A stretch of 64,000 nucleotides of DNA. Origin: Clostridium sp. UBA699 (GTDB lineage: Bacteria > Bacillota > Clostridia > Clostridiales > Clostridiaceae). Both the position numbers and the translations under genes were made by a program. Of this stretch, positions 26,640-36,292 are shown piece after piece. The stretch covers positions 18,685 to 82,684 of the forward strand of contig DBML01000009.1 in NCBI GenBank assembly GCA_002298915.1. Reading direction: 5' to 3'. A model generated the notes under the pieces. That model ran no database searches, was not told the origin of the DNA, and saw only the letters and a list, made by a program, of their open reading frames with translations. Numbering within the stretch: the first letter of the stretch is position 1; every line of letters starts with the position of its first letter.

Positions 26640-27406
26640 GGCCTGCTCCTTTTCCCGTCGGGATCCGCATATGCGCAGGGCACGTCCGTCAGGCATTTGC
26701 CGCAGGCCTCGGCATACCCCACCTCACTGTGAAGCTTCGAGTTCCCAAGGCATATGCTGTAGCACTTCTTCCTGTCGAAGCTCTCCTCTGTCAGGGCTCC
26801 GAACACGCAATTACTTACGCAGGCCCTGCAGCTTCCGTTTTTCTTGTAGAGGCACCTCTCCGATGCAGGCCTTTGGGAAGGCTTCAGCTCCAGGGACGTC
26901 ACGATGCTACCATACCTGCCGCAGCACCCCTCCTCCGTTATGAGCATGTTGTTGATTCCGAACGTGCCGAGGCCAGCAATCCAGGCCACGTGCCTCTGCG
27001 ACCAGTTGCTGATCAGCTTTTCCCTGTCAAATATCCAGCCTGCAGCCGCTGCAGCATGTCCGGCCTCCTTCAGCTTACACGCAAGGAAGACGTTCAGGTC
27101 CGCCATCATCCTGTTCGTCTCAACGTAAGCCGCCGCCCACTCCCTTGAGCAGCTCATCCCGCTGCTGTTCGTGTGAGCAAGCTGCTTCGTGAAGGGTATG
27201 AAGTAAGATATAACTGTCTTAGAGCCCTCCACGACATCGCCCGGCATTATATGCTCTTCGCTGACGATATGCATCAGCCTGATGAACATGGGGTCGTCGG
27301 CAGAAGCGAATGCAGCAAGAGGCTCCCTCCAACTCGTCGCCGAACCCGGCCCCGGCCTGTAACCCCCTACAAAACCCCTTATCAGCTCAGAAACGTATTT
27401 CTCCAA
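26636..27406 (-). CDS. QueG-like 4Fe-4S protein (epoxyqueuosine reductase-related)
   Basis: 256 residues. The central part (SQRHVAWIAGLGTFGINNML and ...GRYGSIVTSLEL) and a C-terminal ferredoxin-like Cys cluster (GSCRACVSNC, then CYSICLGN and CGKCLTDVPC) resemble the catalytic and Fe-S regions of QueG or reductive-dehalogenase-type proteins, but it is shorter than QueG (about 380) and lacks the HEAT-like tail. It is therefore a paralogue with unknown substrate. TTG start behind GGGAGTG; translationally coupled to corA. Confidence 0.7.
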   Translation of the reverse strand: MEKYVSELIRGFVGGYRPGPGSATSWREPLAAFASADDPMFIRLMHIVSEEHIMPGDVVEGSKTVISYFIPFTKQLAHTNSSGMSCSREWAAAYVETNRMMADLNVFLACKLKEAGHAAAAAGWIFDREKLISNWSQRHVAWIAGLGTFGINNMLITEEGCCGRYGSIVTSLELKPSQRPASERCLYKKNGSCRACVSNCVFGALTEESFDRKKCYSICLGNSKLHSEVGYAEACGKCLTDVPCAYADPDGKRSRP

Positions 27407-27468
27407 AATGCTTCACTCCCTTCATTAATTTGTATTTTCTATTTTTGTCCCTAAATTCCTGCATGACC

Positions 27469-27497
27469 TTGACACAAAATTGCCGTTATTATATCAT
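27469..27497 (+). promoter_or_regulatory. Sigma-A type promoter of gltX
   Basis: TTGACA (27469-27474), 17 bases, TATCAT (27492-27497). Confidence 0.65.
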
Positions 27498-27513
27498 TAA
27501 TTAGAGTATGCAC

Positions 27514-27544
27514 ACCTTTCGTCAGGGGATGAGAGGTTTTTTTT
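27514..27544 (+). terminator. Leader terminator/attenuator upstream of gltX
   Basis: CCUUUCGUC and GAUGAGAGG form nine pairs (with wobbles) around an AGGG loop (27514-27536), followed by T8 (27537-27544). It lies between the gltX promoter and start codon and there is no plus-strand gene upstream, so it must act on the gltX transcript itself. Confidence 0.65.
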
Positions 27545-27577
27545 AATAATACAACAGTACTTAAAGGAGTGAAGATG

Positions 27578-29029
27578 ATGAGCAACAAGGTTAGAACCAG
27601 ATTTGCACCAAGCCCGACAGGCTACATGCACGTAGGAAACCTGAGAACTGCTCTTTATGCCTATCTTATAGCTAAGCATGAAGGCGGAGATTTCATTTTG
27701 AGGATTGAGGATACAGACCAGGAACGCCAGGTAGAAGGTGCCCTCCAGATAATATACAACACGCTGAAAGCCACGAACCTCATACACGACGAAGGTCCGG
27801 ACATCGGAGGCCCTGTAGGTCCATACATACAGTCCGAAAGAACCGGCATCTACAGGTCATACGCGGAGATGCTCATAGAGAAAGGCGAGGCTTACTACTG
27901 CTTCTGCACCAAGGAAAGGCTTGACCTTTTGAGGTCCAACGCCGAAGCTCTCAAGAGGCCTTTCAGGTATGACAAGCACTGCATGAACCTCTCAAAGGAA
28001 GAGGTAGCCAATAAGCTTGCCGAGGGAGTTCCTTACGTAATAAGGCAGAAGAATCCCGTTGAGGGAACCACAAGCTTTGCGGACGAGATATACGGAGTAA
28101 TAACGGTCGACAACAGCGAGCTTGACGACATGATACTCATAAAATCGGACGGATTCCCTACCTACAACTTTGCCAACGTCGTTGACGACCACCTCATGGG
28201 CATCACCCACGTTGTCAGGGGAAGCGAATACCTGTCATCGTCACCTAAATACAACAGGCTCTACGAAGCTTTCGGCTGGGAAGTCCCTGTTTACGTGCAC
28301 TGTCCGCCGATAATGAAGGACGCCACTCACAAGCTGAGCAAGAGGCACGGGGACGCTTCCTACGAGGACCTCGTTGCACAGGGCTACCTTAAGGATGCGG
28401 TGCTCAACTTCATAGCCCTGCTGGGCTGGCACCCGGGCACAGACACCGAGATATTCTCACTGCAGGAGCTTATCAACACCTTCGACTACAGGCACATAAG
28501 CAAGTCGCCAGCAATATTCGACGACGTTAAGCTAAGGTGGATGAACAGCGAGTACATCAAGAGGATGAGCCTGGAAGAGTTCCATGAGCTTGCCCTTCCG
28601 TTCTACAGGAAAGCTATCACAAAGGACCTCGATTTCAGGAAGATAAGCGAGCTCCTCCATACAAGGACAGAGATGCTCAACGAGATCCCTGAGAGCATAG
28701 ACTTTTTCGAGGAGCTGCCTGAGTACTCGAAGGACCTGTATGTGCACAAGAAAATGAAGACGAACTACGAGAACTCTCTTATAACGCTCCAGAAGATCCT
28801 TCCTCTGTTCGAAGCACTGGAGGACTGGTCCTTCGAGCCTATTAAGGAAACCTGCATGAAGCTGGTCGAGGAGATGGGCGTCAAGAACGGAATCGTCCTC
28901 TGGCCGATAAGGACAGCTCTTTCAGGAAAGCAGTTCACTCCTGGCGGTGCGTTCGAAATTGCCGAGATACTGGGCAAGGAAGAAGCCCTCAAGAGGATAG
29001 AAGCAGGCATCAAGGTTTTGGAAAGCTAA
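27578..29029 (+). CDS. gltX: Glutamyl-tRNA synthetase
   Basis: About 483 residues. Class I signatures: [20 protein letters not shown] (HIGH-equivalent) at the N-terminus and [14 protein letters not shown] (KMSKS-equivalent) near residue 250. It charges tRNA-Glu and, in many Bacillota, also tRNA-Gln. Tandem ATG codons at 27575 and 27578 follow AGGAG; I use the second for spacing. Flanked by its own promoter with leader terminator and by a strong 3' terminator. Confidence 0.96.
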   Translation: MSNKVRTRFAPSPTGYMHVGNLRTALYAYLIAKHEGGDFILRIEDTDQERQVEGALQIIYNTLKATNLIHDEGPDIGGPVGPYIQSERTGIYRSYAEMLIEKGEAYYCFCTKERLDLLRSNAEALKRPFRYDKHCMNLSKEEVANKLAEGVPYVIRQKNPVEGTTSFADEIYGVITVDNSELDDMILIKSDGFPTYNFANVVDDHLMGITHVVRGSEYLSSSPKYNRLYEAFGWEVPVYVHCPPIMKDATHKLSKRHGDASYEDLVAQGYLKDAVLNFIALLGWHPGTDTEIFSLQELINTFDYRHISKSPAIFDDVKLRWMNSEYIKRMSLEEFHELALPFYRKAITKDLDFRKISELLHTRTEMLNEIPESIDFFEELPEYSKDLYVHKKMKTNYENSLITLQKILPLFEALEDWSFEPIKETCMKLVEEMGVKNGIVLWPIRTALSGKQFTPGGAFEIAEILGKEEALKRIEAGIKVLES

Positions 29030-29039
29030 TCAAAAACAA

Positions 29040-29090
29040 AAGGTTCCGTTTCGGGCTGTCTCCCAGCTCTGAACGGAACCTTCTTTCTTT
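29040..29090. terminator. Intrinsic terminator after gltX
   Basis: AAGGTTCCGTT (29040-29050) and AACGGAACCTT (29072-29082) plus an inner GGGCTG/CAGCTC pairing and a T-rich tail; also positioned to end the convergent V-ATPase operon. Confidence 0.85.
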
Positions 29091-29091
29091 T

Positions 29092-29709
29092 CTATCTCAT
29101 TTCCTTTTTCTTCTTCACCATCTTGAGCCTGACGAAATCGTCCCTTTCCTTTTCCTCCAGGACCTCGCTCAGGCTTTTGACCAGCTCACGGTATTTCGGT
29201 ATCTGTATGTTCTGCAGGGAGTTCGCCCTCTTCTGGGTTTTCTTTATCTCCACCGCAAGCCTGTATATGGAGTTTTCTATCTCGGCAAGCTCGTATATCA
29301 GGTACTTGACCTCGTTGAACTTCTCGTAAACCTGGTCCATGGCTGCGTTCGTCCTTATCATGCTGTAGGTGGGCTTTATGTCCTGGTGCTCGTAGCTTAT
29401 GACAGGCACCTCAACTCCCATGACGCTCTTGAAATCAATGCTGAAGTCCGTCGATTCGGGTATGGCAAGGGCTATGTCCTCAACGGCGGATATGCCCATA
29501 GTCACGTTCGCCTTCCTGAGCGAATCGTATGCCGTTTCGAAGACCTTCCCCATCCTTTCCTGGAGGACCTTTGCCCTGTCCATGTAGCCCATCATCTCCC
29601 TTATCAGGACATTCCTTTTCTTGTCCAGGAGCTCATACCCTCTGAGAGAGAATTCAAGGGATGCCTGGGCCCTGAGCAGGTTAGCCTTGGTCGGAACAAC
29701 ATTTTCCAT
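29092..29709 (-). CDS. V-type ATPase subunit D
   Basis: 205 residues, largely two long helices with the family signature PTKANLLRAQASLEFSLRGY at the N-terminus and KTQKRANSLQNIQIPKYREL near the C-terminus. Subunit D is the central rotor shaft inside the A3B3 head. Last gene of the nine-gene operon; RBS GGAGGG precedes the ATG. Confidence 0.93.
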   Translation of the reverse strand: MENVVPTKANLLRAQASLEFSLRGYELLDKKRNVLIREMMGYMDRAKVLQERMGKVFETAYDSLRKANVTMGISAVEDIALAIPESTDFSIDFKSVMGVEVPVISYEHQDIKPTYSMIRTNAAMDQVYEKFNEVKYLIYELAEIENSIYRLAVEIKKTQKRANSLQNIQIPKYRELVKSLSEVLEEKERDDFVRLKMVKKKKEMR

Positions 29710-29727
29710 AAAAACCGCCCTCCCCCG

Positions 29728-31107
29728 CTACTCTTTCCTCGCGTAGTGCGACTTTACCGTATCGGCGCTTATCCTGTCGAGCTCTTTCTCCGGCAGCAGC
29801 GAAAGCATTTCCCAGGCCAGGTCAAGCGTTTCATCCATCGAGCGCCTCTCGCTGAAGCTCTGCTTCAGAAACGCCTCCTCGAACTTCCTGCCGAATTCAA
29901 GGTAGAGCCTGTCCAGGCTGGATACCTCGTCCTCCCCGATAACCTGGGCCAGCGCCTTTATGTCCTGTACCCTTGAATAGGAGGAGAAAATCTGGTTGGC
30001 AACCTCCGCGTGGTCGGCCCTCGTGTACTCCTCCCCTATCCCGTCCTTCATAAGCCTCGAAAGGGAAGGACGGATGTTAATAGGCGGGTACATGCTCCGC
30101 TGATATAGTATCCTGCTCAGCACGATCTGCCCTTCCGTGATGTACCCTGTGAGGTCCGGTATAGGATGCGTTATGTCGTCGTTCGGCATGGAGAGTATGG
30201 GTATCTGGGTTATGCTCCCGCTGCTCCCCTCCATCATCCCCGCCCTTTCGAAGAGCGACGCCAGCTCCGAATACAGGTAACCTGGGTAGCCCTTCCTGCT
30301 GGGTATCTCCTCCTTGAGGGAGGCCAGCTCCCTGAGCGCCTCGCAGTAGCTTGTCATGTCCGTCATTATGACGAGTATGTTCATGCCCTCCTCGAAGGCA
30401 AGGTACTCTGCAGCAGAGAGTGCGCACCTGGGCGTCACTATCCTCTCGACTATGGGGTCATCCGCAAGGTTCATGAAGCTCACAACCCTTTCAGTTACGC
30501 CAGCCTCCTTGAAGCTCTTCCTGAAGAAGTCGGCGTCGTCGTGCTTAATGCCCATGCCCGCAAACACCACGGCAAAGCTTCCGCTCTCCTCGTCGCTTAT
30601 CTTGGCTTGTCTTATGATCTGGGCCGCCAGCTCGTTGTGCGGAAGCCCGCTTCCGGAGAATATCGGCAGCTTCTGGCCCCTTATTAGGGTTGCCAGGCCG
30701 TCTATCGCGGACAGGCCGGTCTCGATGAAGTTCCTGGGGTATTTCCTTGCAACTGGATTCATTGGCCTGCCGTTGACGTTGTAGGACTTCTCGCTGTAGA
30801 TACCTCCGATGCCGTCGATCGGTTCCCCTATGCCGTTGAACTCCCTTCCCAGGATCTCCCTTGAAAGGTTTATCCTGAGCGGGCTACCGGTGAAAGTCAC
30901 CAGGGAGTTGTCCACCGACATGCCCAGCGTCGATTCGAACATCTGTATCTCCACTGTGTCACCGTCGATGCGGACCACCTTCCCCTTCCGCCTTTCCTGC
31001 CCCTCCACGAGCACGTCGACCATCTCGTCGTAGGAGACGTTTTCCGTGTTGGAGACTACGACCATCGGCCCCTGGATCTTATCAAGTATATAGTATCCCT
31101 TCTTCAT
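29728..31107 (-). CDS. V-type ATPase subunit B
   Basis: 459 residues of the non-catalytic nucleotide-binding subunit: NPVARKYPRNFIETGLSAID, GQKLPIFSGSGLPHNELAAQ, and ILVIMTDMTSYCEALREL. It lacks a canonical Walker A, as expected of B subunits. It alternates with A in the cytoplasmic hexamer and contributes to the nucleotide sites. It lies 6 bases downstream of the A-subunit stop. Confidence 0.96.
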   Translation of the reverse strand: MKKGYYILDKIQGPMVVVSNTENVSYDEMVDVLVEGQERRKGKVVRIDGDTVEIQMFESTLGMSVDNSLVTFTGSPLRINLSREILGREFNGIGEPIDGIGGIYSEKSYNVNGRPMNPVARKYPRNFIETGLSAIDGLATLIRGQKLPIFSGSGLPHNELAAQIIRQAKISDEESGSFAVVFAGMGIKHDDADFFRKSFKEAGVTERVVSFMNLADDPIVERIVTPRCALSAAEYLAFEEGMNILVIMTDMTSYCEALRELASLKEEIPSRKGYPGYLYSELASLFERAGMMEGSSGSITQIPILSMPNDDITHPIPDLTGYITEGQIVLSRILYQRSMYPPINIRPSLSRLMKDGIGEEYTRADHAEVANQIFSSYSRVQDIKALAQVIGEDEVSSLDRLYLEFGRKFEEAFLKQSFSERRSMDETLDLAWEMLSLLPEKELDRISADTVKSHYARKE

Positions 31108-31113
31108 GCTGCA

Positions 31114-32886
31114 TCACCTCTGAGCGCTTTTTTTGTAAAGGTCCTCGTAGTAATCCTCAATTTCCTTTTCGATTGCATCTATCCCCGATAGGTCGTCGTT
31201 CGGCACCGTGTACTTCATCTTGTCCAGGTCTTCGAATATGTCCTTGTTGATTATCTGGGATATGGGCACGCTGTTCCTGACGTTCTTCAGGGCGTAGTCG
31301 TAGAGCTTCTCAATCACCTTCAGCATCCTGTACTGCTTGCTCATAGGGACGAATGTGTCCTCCTTGTGGTAGGCGTTCTGCTGAAGGAAGCCTGTCTTCA
31401 GGATCCTTGCTGTTTCGAGCACAAGCCGCTGCTGGTCCGGCAGCACGTCCTCGCCCACAAGGCTCACTATCTCCTTGAGCTCCCTCTCCTCGGAAAGGAT
31501 GCCAAGCATCTTGTCCCTGAGCTCGAGCATGTCGTTAGCCACGTTGACTGCGTACCAGTCCCTGAGCATAACGGTGTAGCCGCTGTAGCTCCTAAGCCAG
31601 TTGATTGCCGGGAAATGCCTTGCGTAGGCCAGCTCCTTGTCAAGGCTGAGGAACGCAGACACGAACCTCTTTGTGTTCTCCGTGACCGGTTCGGAAAAAT
31701 CCCCTCCGGCCGGGGATACGGCCCCGATGATCGTGACGGAGCCTTTTGTCCCGTTCGTGTTGACGAAGTAGCCCGCCCTCTCGTAGAACTCCGCCAGCCT
31801 GGACGGGAGGTATGCAGGGAAGCCCTCCTCTGCAGGCATCTCCTCAAGCCTTCCAGAAATCTCCCTTAGAGCCTCCGCCCATCTCGACGTCGAGTCAGCC
31901 ATTATAGCGGTGTGGTAGCCCATGTCCCGGAAGTACTCCGCAAGGGCCACGCCTGTGTATATGCTGGCCTCCCTGGCCGATACCGGCATGTTTGAGGTGT
32001 TGGCTATGAGGATCGTCCTGTTCATAAGGGCTGCGCCCGTTTTTGGGTCCGCAAGCTTGGGAAAGTCCTCAAGGACCTCCGTCATCTCGTTGCCCCTTTC
32101 ACCGCAGCCTATGTAGATTATGATGTCCGCATCGGACCATTTTGCCAGCTGGTGCTGCGTTATGGTCTTGCCAGTGCCGAAGCCTCCGGGGATGGCTACC
32201 GTGCCTCCCTTGGCAATCGGGAAAAAGCTGTCCAGTATCCTCTGCCCGGTTATGAGGGGGATAGAGAGCGGAACCCTCTCCCGCACGGGCCTCGGTATCC
32301 TGACGGGCCATTCCTGGCAGAGGGTGAGCTCCTGCCTGCCTGCTGCCGTTTCTAAAACAACGACCGTGTCGTTGATGGTGTAGCTTCCGTTCTGCTTCTG
32401 CTCCGCCACGGTCCCTGACATCCCGGGAGGCACCATGAGGAAATGCCTTATGAGCTGCGTCTCCTGTACCTCAGCGTATACATCTCCCCCGGAAAGAAGG
32501 TCGCCTTCCTTCGCCGTTATCTTCACGTCCCAGAGCTTTGACTCGTCCAGTGATATGAGCCCGACCCCTTCCGGTATGAAGCCTGGAGATACATCGTTGA
32601 TTCGCTGCAGCGGCCTCTGAATGCCGTCGAAGATGTTCCCAAGGATCCCGGGGCCGAGCTTGACCGAAAGAGGCTTCCTTGTCGGGACTACCTCCTCCCC
32701 TGCCCTGAGGCCCGTGGACTCCTCGTATATCTGTATGGTCGCAGCGTCATCCTGCAGTATTATTATCTCTCCTATGAGCCTCTTCCTGCCCACCATCACC
32801 ATCTCCCGCATGGTGAAGCCCTTCATGTTGTCGGCCTTTATCACCGACCCGTTTATCCCAGTTATCCTGCCGTATCCGGATTCCAA
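31114..32886 (-). CDS. V-type ATPase catalytic subunit A
   Basis: 590 residues with the A-subunit insert and Walker A PGGFGTGKTITQHQLAKWSD near residue 230, CGERGNEMTEVL and MADSTSRWAEALREISGRLE. It hydrolyses or synthesises ATP in the soluble head. The start is a TTG (32884-32886) 6 bases after GGGAGGTGA, with no closer ATG that preserves the conserved GRITGINGSVIKA N-terminus. Confidence 0.96.
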   Translation of the reverse strand: MESGYGRITGINGSVIKADNMKGFTMREMVMVGRKRLIGEIIILQDDAATIQIYEESTGLRAGEEVVPTRKPLSVKLGPGILGNIFDGIQRPLQRINDVSPGFIPEGVGLISLDESKLWDVKITAKEGDLLSGGDVYAEVQETQLIRHFLMVPPGMSGTVAEQKQNGSYTINDTVVVLETAAGRQELTLCQEWPVRIPRPVRERVPLSIPLITGQRILDSFFPIAKGGTVAIPGGFGTGKTITQHQLAKWSDADIIIYIGCGERGNEMTEVLEDFPKLADPKTGAALMNRTILIANTSNMPVSAREASIYTGVALAEYFRDMGYHTAIMADSTSRWAEALREISGRLEEMPAEEGFPAYLPSRLAEFYERAGYFVNTNGTKGSVTIIGAVSPAGGDFSEPVTENTKRFVSAFLSLDKELAYARHFPAINWLRSYSGYTVMLRDWYAVNVANDMLELRDKMLGILSEERELKEIVSLVGEDVLPDQQRLVLETARILKTGFLQQNAYHKEDTFVPMSKQYRMLKVIEKLYDYALKNVRNSVPISQIINKDIFEDLDKMKYTVPNDDLSGIDAIEKEIEDYYEDLYKKSAQR

Positions 32887-32900
32887 AACGCGTCACCTCC

Positions 32901-33512
32901 CTAGCCAAGTATTTCAGATACTTTGAGTCCGGCCTTCTGCCTCGCGTCCTCGATAACGGTGGAGAAACCGCTGTCCAGCATGAACCTCCTGCCGCCCTCC
33001 TCCACGATGAGCCCTCCAATTATTGGGCTGGCTGCTGCTTTGAGCTCGAAGGAGCAGTCATGCCTGGCGGCCGCTGCGGCCTTCACCTCTTCGCCGTGCA
33101 TTTTCAGGTCAGCTTCTGTGAGGTAGATGATGTAGCTTCCGCTTTCAAGCGTCTTTACCGTCCTCAATGCAAGCTCCTTAAGGAAATCACCGTACTCATC
33201 TGATTCCGCAAAGGACCGGAACCTTGCAGCAAGGTCCTCCATGGTCTTCTGTATAAGGCTTTCCCTGAGAACCATGACCTGCTTTCTCGATTCGGACTTC
33301 TCCCTCGCTGTGACTTCGTTCGCCTTGAAAAGTGCTTCCTTCCAGGCCTGGCCGAGCTCCTTTGCCCTGCGCGCCTCCAGCTCCTTTTCCAGCTGGCCCA
33401 CCTGCTTTTCCCTGTCAGCCAGGAACGCTTCTGACAGGTTCCTGTTCTCCTCGTCTATTTTTTCATATATTATTTTCGAAAAAAATGTGATCTTATCGCT
33501 CTCTATGCTCAC
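32901..33512 (-). CDS. V-type ATPase subunit E (peripheral stalk)
   Basis: 203 residues: a long charged N-terminal helix (about 10-95) and a C-terminal globular domain (IIGGLIVEEGGRRFMLDSGF) typical of E. It forms the peripheral stalk with subunit G/H. GTG start; its first 20 bases overlap the end of the F gene, implying translational coupling. Confidence 0.9.
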   Translation of the reverse strand: MSIESDKITFFSKIIYEKIDEENRNLSEAFLADREKQVGQLEKELEARRAKELGQAWKEALFKANEVTAREKSESRKQVMVLRESLIQKTMEDLAARFRSFAESDEYGDFLKELALRTVKTLESGSYIIYLTEADLKMHGEEVKAAAAARHDCSFELKAAASPIIGGLIVEEGGRRFMLDSGFSTVIEDARQKAGLKVSEILG

Positions 33513-33834
33513 CTTTGTCTCCCTCCTCCAGCCTGAGGCCTATGGAATCGCGGATGTACTCCATCATGTAATCCTTGCTCTTCCTCGTTCCGTGCCGGTC
33601 CGGAATCTCGATGATGAGAGGCAGCTTCCTGGAAAGCTTGATCTCGTCCACCTTGTCCTTCACCCTTTCCCCTGCGAGCTCTGTTATTATTATCATCACC
33701 GTCTCGGGATCCGACATCGCCGCCTCCAGAGCTCCAAGAATCTCCTCCCTTGCATGGACGACAGTGCCGTTTATCCCGGCTATATGCAGTCCGGCCAGCG
33801 TGTCTATGTTGTCGCTGATGAGATACGCCTTCAT
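33493..33834 (-). CDS. V-type ATPase subunit F
   Basis: About 113 residues with the CheY-like pattern MKAYLISDNIDTLAGLHIAG and VMIIITELAGERVKDKVDEI. Subunit F binds the central shaft. The ATG at 33832-33834 is preceded by TAGGTGA at good spacing; a GTG three codons upstream overlaps that RBS. Confidence 0.9.
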   Translation of the reverse strand: MKAYLISDNIDTLAGLHIAGINGTVVHAREEILGALEAAMSDPETVMIIITELAGERVKDKVDEIKLSRKLPLIIEIPDRHGTRKSKDYMMEYIRDSIGLRLEEGDKGEHRER

Positions 33835-33843
33835 TTCTTTCAC

Positions 33844-34272
33844 CTACAGCTTGGACAGGATCATTATCGAAATGATAAGCCCGTATATGGCTATGCCTTC
33901 GCTGAGACCCACGTATATCAGGGTCTTTCCAAGTATCGTCGGGTCCTCCGACACCGCCCCCAGGGCAGATGAGCCGACGGTGCCCACCGCGTACCCCGCC
34001 CCTATGGCCGCAAGCCCCGTGCTTAGCGCGGCTGCTATGTACCCTATCCCGGCGCTGCTGTTCGATGCTGCATCGGTGGCGGCTGCCGCGCTGGCGAAGT
34101 CGGGCACCATCATTATCATCGCTGCGCAGATAACGGGCACGAAAGCGGAAAGGTTGACTGCCATCGCCTTTTTGACCTTCTTTAAGTTCATGTCCTGCCT
34201 GTGGGCCTGCACGATACCGTAGGCAACGGTAATCACAACTATCACGAGAACAGAAATTAACAGATAATACAT
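33844..34272 (-). CDS. V-type ATPase subunit K (membrane rotor c-like)
   Basis: 142 residues: an N-terminal membrane segment followed by a charged loop and one c-type hairpin. Helix 1 is GIGYIAAALSTGLAAIGAGY, the polar loop contains SEDPTILGK, and helix 2 carries the ion-binding Glu in YVGLSEGIAIYGLIISI. I see no Gln in helix 1 near the binding site that would mark a Na+-type ring, so coupling to H+ is possible but unproven. Confidence 0.9.
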   Translation of the reverse strand: MYYLLISVLVIVVITVAYGIVQAHRQDMNLKKVKKAMAVNLSAFVPVICAAMIMMVPDFASAAAATDAASNSSAGIGYIAAALSTGLAAIGAGYAVGTVGSSALGAVSEDPTILGKTLIYVGLSEGIAIYGLIISIMILSKL

Positions 34273-34299
34273 ATCGATCTCCCCTTTGCCAATTAATTC

Positions 34300-36273
34300 T
34301 TATTCGACCTTTCCCTCAAGCCTTATCGGCTGGAAAGGCACACCCGCTCCTTCGTAGTACCTGCTGAAAAGCTCGTAGTACTCAAGCCTCAGGCCCTGGA
34401 TGAACACGATAAGCCCTTCCAGGCCGATTATGACGACGTTTCCCAGAAGGTATACAAGGAAGCTTCCCGCTCCGCCTCCCAGCATTGACGCCAGCAGGGA
34501 GAAAGCCAGGAACAGGCCCACATGGTTAAGCGCAAAAGCGCCGATCCTTATGAAGGAGAGCGTGTTCGTGAACATGCTCAGTATGATTTCCGCTATCCCG
34601 AAGCCTCCTTCTATGAAATAATCCTGCTTCCTTCCCGAAAAAAGCGGACGCTTCCCTTTTATGAGGTTGGTGACCGGCTCCTTAAGGAGTATCAAGGCAG
34701 CAGGAACTGCGATCAGTATCCCCCACAGGTAGCCCTGCATGATGTACACGTTTTGGTACTTGGAGATTATGAAGCCTATTACAGCAAAATACAGCACAAG
34801 GCCGGCAGCCCCGTCCTTGCCGAATATCCCGCTGCCCAGATCCCTCCTTCTGATGCTGTTTATCATGCTGAGCAGGAAGCAGGCTACCATCAGCAGCAGC
34901 CCGAAGACCACTGCGTATGCCAGGACCTCCATTATGTTGTCCATCGGCCTGACGAAAAGCGGTTGTACGATGGTTTCAAACCCGAAAACGCTTCCGTATG
35001 CGAAGCCGAAAAGGAAGGATGAAAACCCCAGCCTGCAGAGTATGTCTCCGGATGCCACCATCTTCCTTGAATATTTCAGGAACAAGCCGGCAAGGAACAG
35101 CACGGCTCCCTGCCCTACATCCCCGAACATCGCCCCGAAGAGCAGCATGTAGCTGAGGCCGAGGAAAGGGGTAGGGTCCAGCTCGTCATAGGAAGGTATG
35201 CCGTAAAGCCCCACCATGGTCTCAAAGGGCCTGAACACCCTGTTGTTCCTCAGCTTTGTGGGAGGGACCATCCTGATGTTCGCTTCATCTGCGCTTATCA
35301 TGGTTACTATGGCCTTTTCCCCGAAAGCCTTCATAGCTTTTTCAAAGGTTTCCGCCTCCCGCTTCGGTATCCATCCGTAAAGGTAGAAGTATTCTTCAGA
35401 GCTTGCTATCTCTCCTTTGAGGATGCCGCATTTCTTCTCAAGCTCCGCGCTCCTCTCGAGCACCGCTATCTCCTTCCTGTGCTCCCCCGAAAGCGCCTCC
35501 ATGTTTTTCCTGAGCAGCCCGATCTCAGCCTGAAGCGCTTCGAGCTGGATTTTTATTGAACGCACTATCTGTGCGGGAGTTCCACTGTATCCCTTCTCCA
35601 GGGCTATCTCCTCGCAGTCAAGTGCCTTGAATATCCTGGCAGCCTCCGCCTTGAAGACCGACGGTATCAGAGCTGCAACCATCTCCTGGTCGGAGCTTTT
35701 CTTCACGCTGATCAGTATGGCTGGGATGTTCTCCCTGTTGTGGTTCAGCTTGACCGCATTTTCCGAGGAAACCCTGAAAAGTGAAAAAGAGAAGTTCTTC
35801 ATGCTGAACAGTTTCTCTGCAGGCACTTCCAGCCCCTGCAGCAGCCCGAAGCTATCGAGGTCTGCCCTGAGCTTTGCCTCCCTCTCCTTCTTAAGGTTGA
35901 ACTCGTCTATGACGGGCCCGAATCTGCCGAGCACATCGTCGATCCTCGAGACAAGCTCGCCGTAGTCGAGTATCAGCTCCGCGTCGTCTGTTTTTTCTGA
36001 TTCCTCCTTGCCGCAGCACATCAGGGATACCCTCTCCATCTTCCCCTTTACTTCGTTGAAGTCCCTGTCGCTGACGAAAGGCTTCATGTAGCTGACCCCC
36101 ATCACCGCTTCCTTGTTTTCCTCCGAAATCCGCATCGTGAAATCTGCAGTGTTCATCTCCTCCATTGCGCTTACGGCATGGAGGCTGCCCATTTCGATGA
36201 CAGTCTTGCATATCCGGTCTATTTCATCGATCTTTCCGATTATGTTCACCAGCATCATCTTTTCAACAGACAT
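34300..36273 (-). CDS. V-type ATPase subunit I (a-subunit)
   Basis: 657 residues. A soluble N-terminal half with long helical stretches (QLEALQAEIGLLRKNMEALS) is followed by about seven or eight membrane helices, including LGLSYMLLFGAMFGDVGQGA and FTNTLSFIRIGAFALNHVGL with the conserved transport Arg. It anchors the peripheral stalks and forms the ion half-channels next to the K ring. RBS GGAGGTGA. Confidence 0.93.
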   Translation of the reverse strand: MSVEKMMLVNIIGKIDEIDRICKTVIEMGSLHAVSAMEEMNTADFTMRISEENKEAVMGVSYMKPFVSDRDFNEVKGKMERVSLMCCGKEESEKTDDAELILDYGELVSRIDDVLGRFGPVIDEFNLKKEREAKLRADLDSFGLLQGLEVPAEKLFSMKNFSFSLFRVSSENAVKLNHNRENIPAILISVKKSSDQEMVAALIPSVFKAEAARIFKALDCEEIALEKGYSGTPAQIVRSIKIQLEALQAEIGLLRKNMEALSGEHRKEIAVLERSAELEKKCGILKGEIASSEEYFYLYGWIPKREAETFEKAMKAFGEKAIVTMISADEANIRMVPPTKLRNNRVFRPFETMVGLYGIPSYDELDPTPFLGLSYMLLFGAMFGDVGQGAVLFLAGLFLKYSRKMVASGDILCRLGFSSFLFGFAYGSVFGFETIVQPLFVRPMDNIMEVLAYAVVFGLLLMVACFLLSMINSIRRRDLGSGIFGKDGAAGLVLYFAVIGFIISKYQNVYIMQGYLWGILIAVPAALILLKEPVTNLIKGKRPLFSGRKQDYFIEGGFGIAEIILSMFTNTLSFIRIGAFALNHVGLFLAFSLLASMLGGGAGSFLVYLLGNVVIIGLEGLIVFIQGLRLEYYELFSRYYEGAGVPFQPIRLEGKVE

Positions 36274-36292
36274 GAAGTCACCTCCCTCCCGT

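Noticed and set aside
25854..26732. A 292-residue frame opposite corA and the QueG-like gene
   Set aside because: Antisense of coding DNA with CorA and Fe-S motifs on the real strand; no independent start signals.
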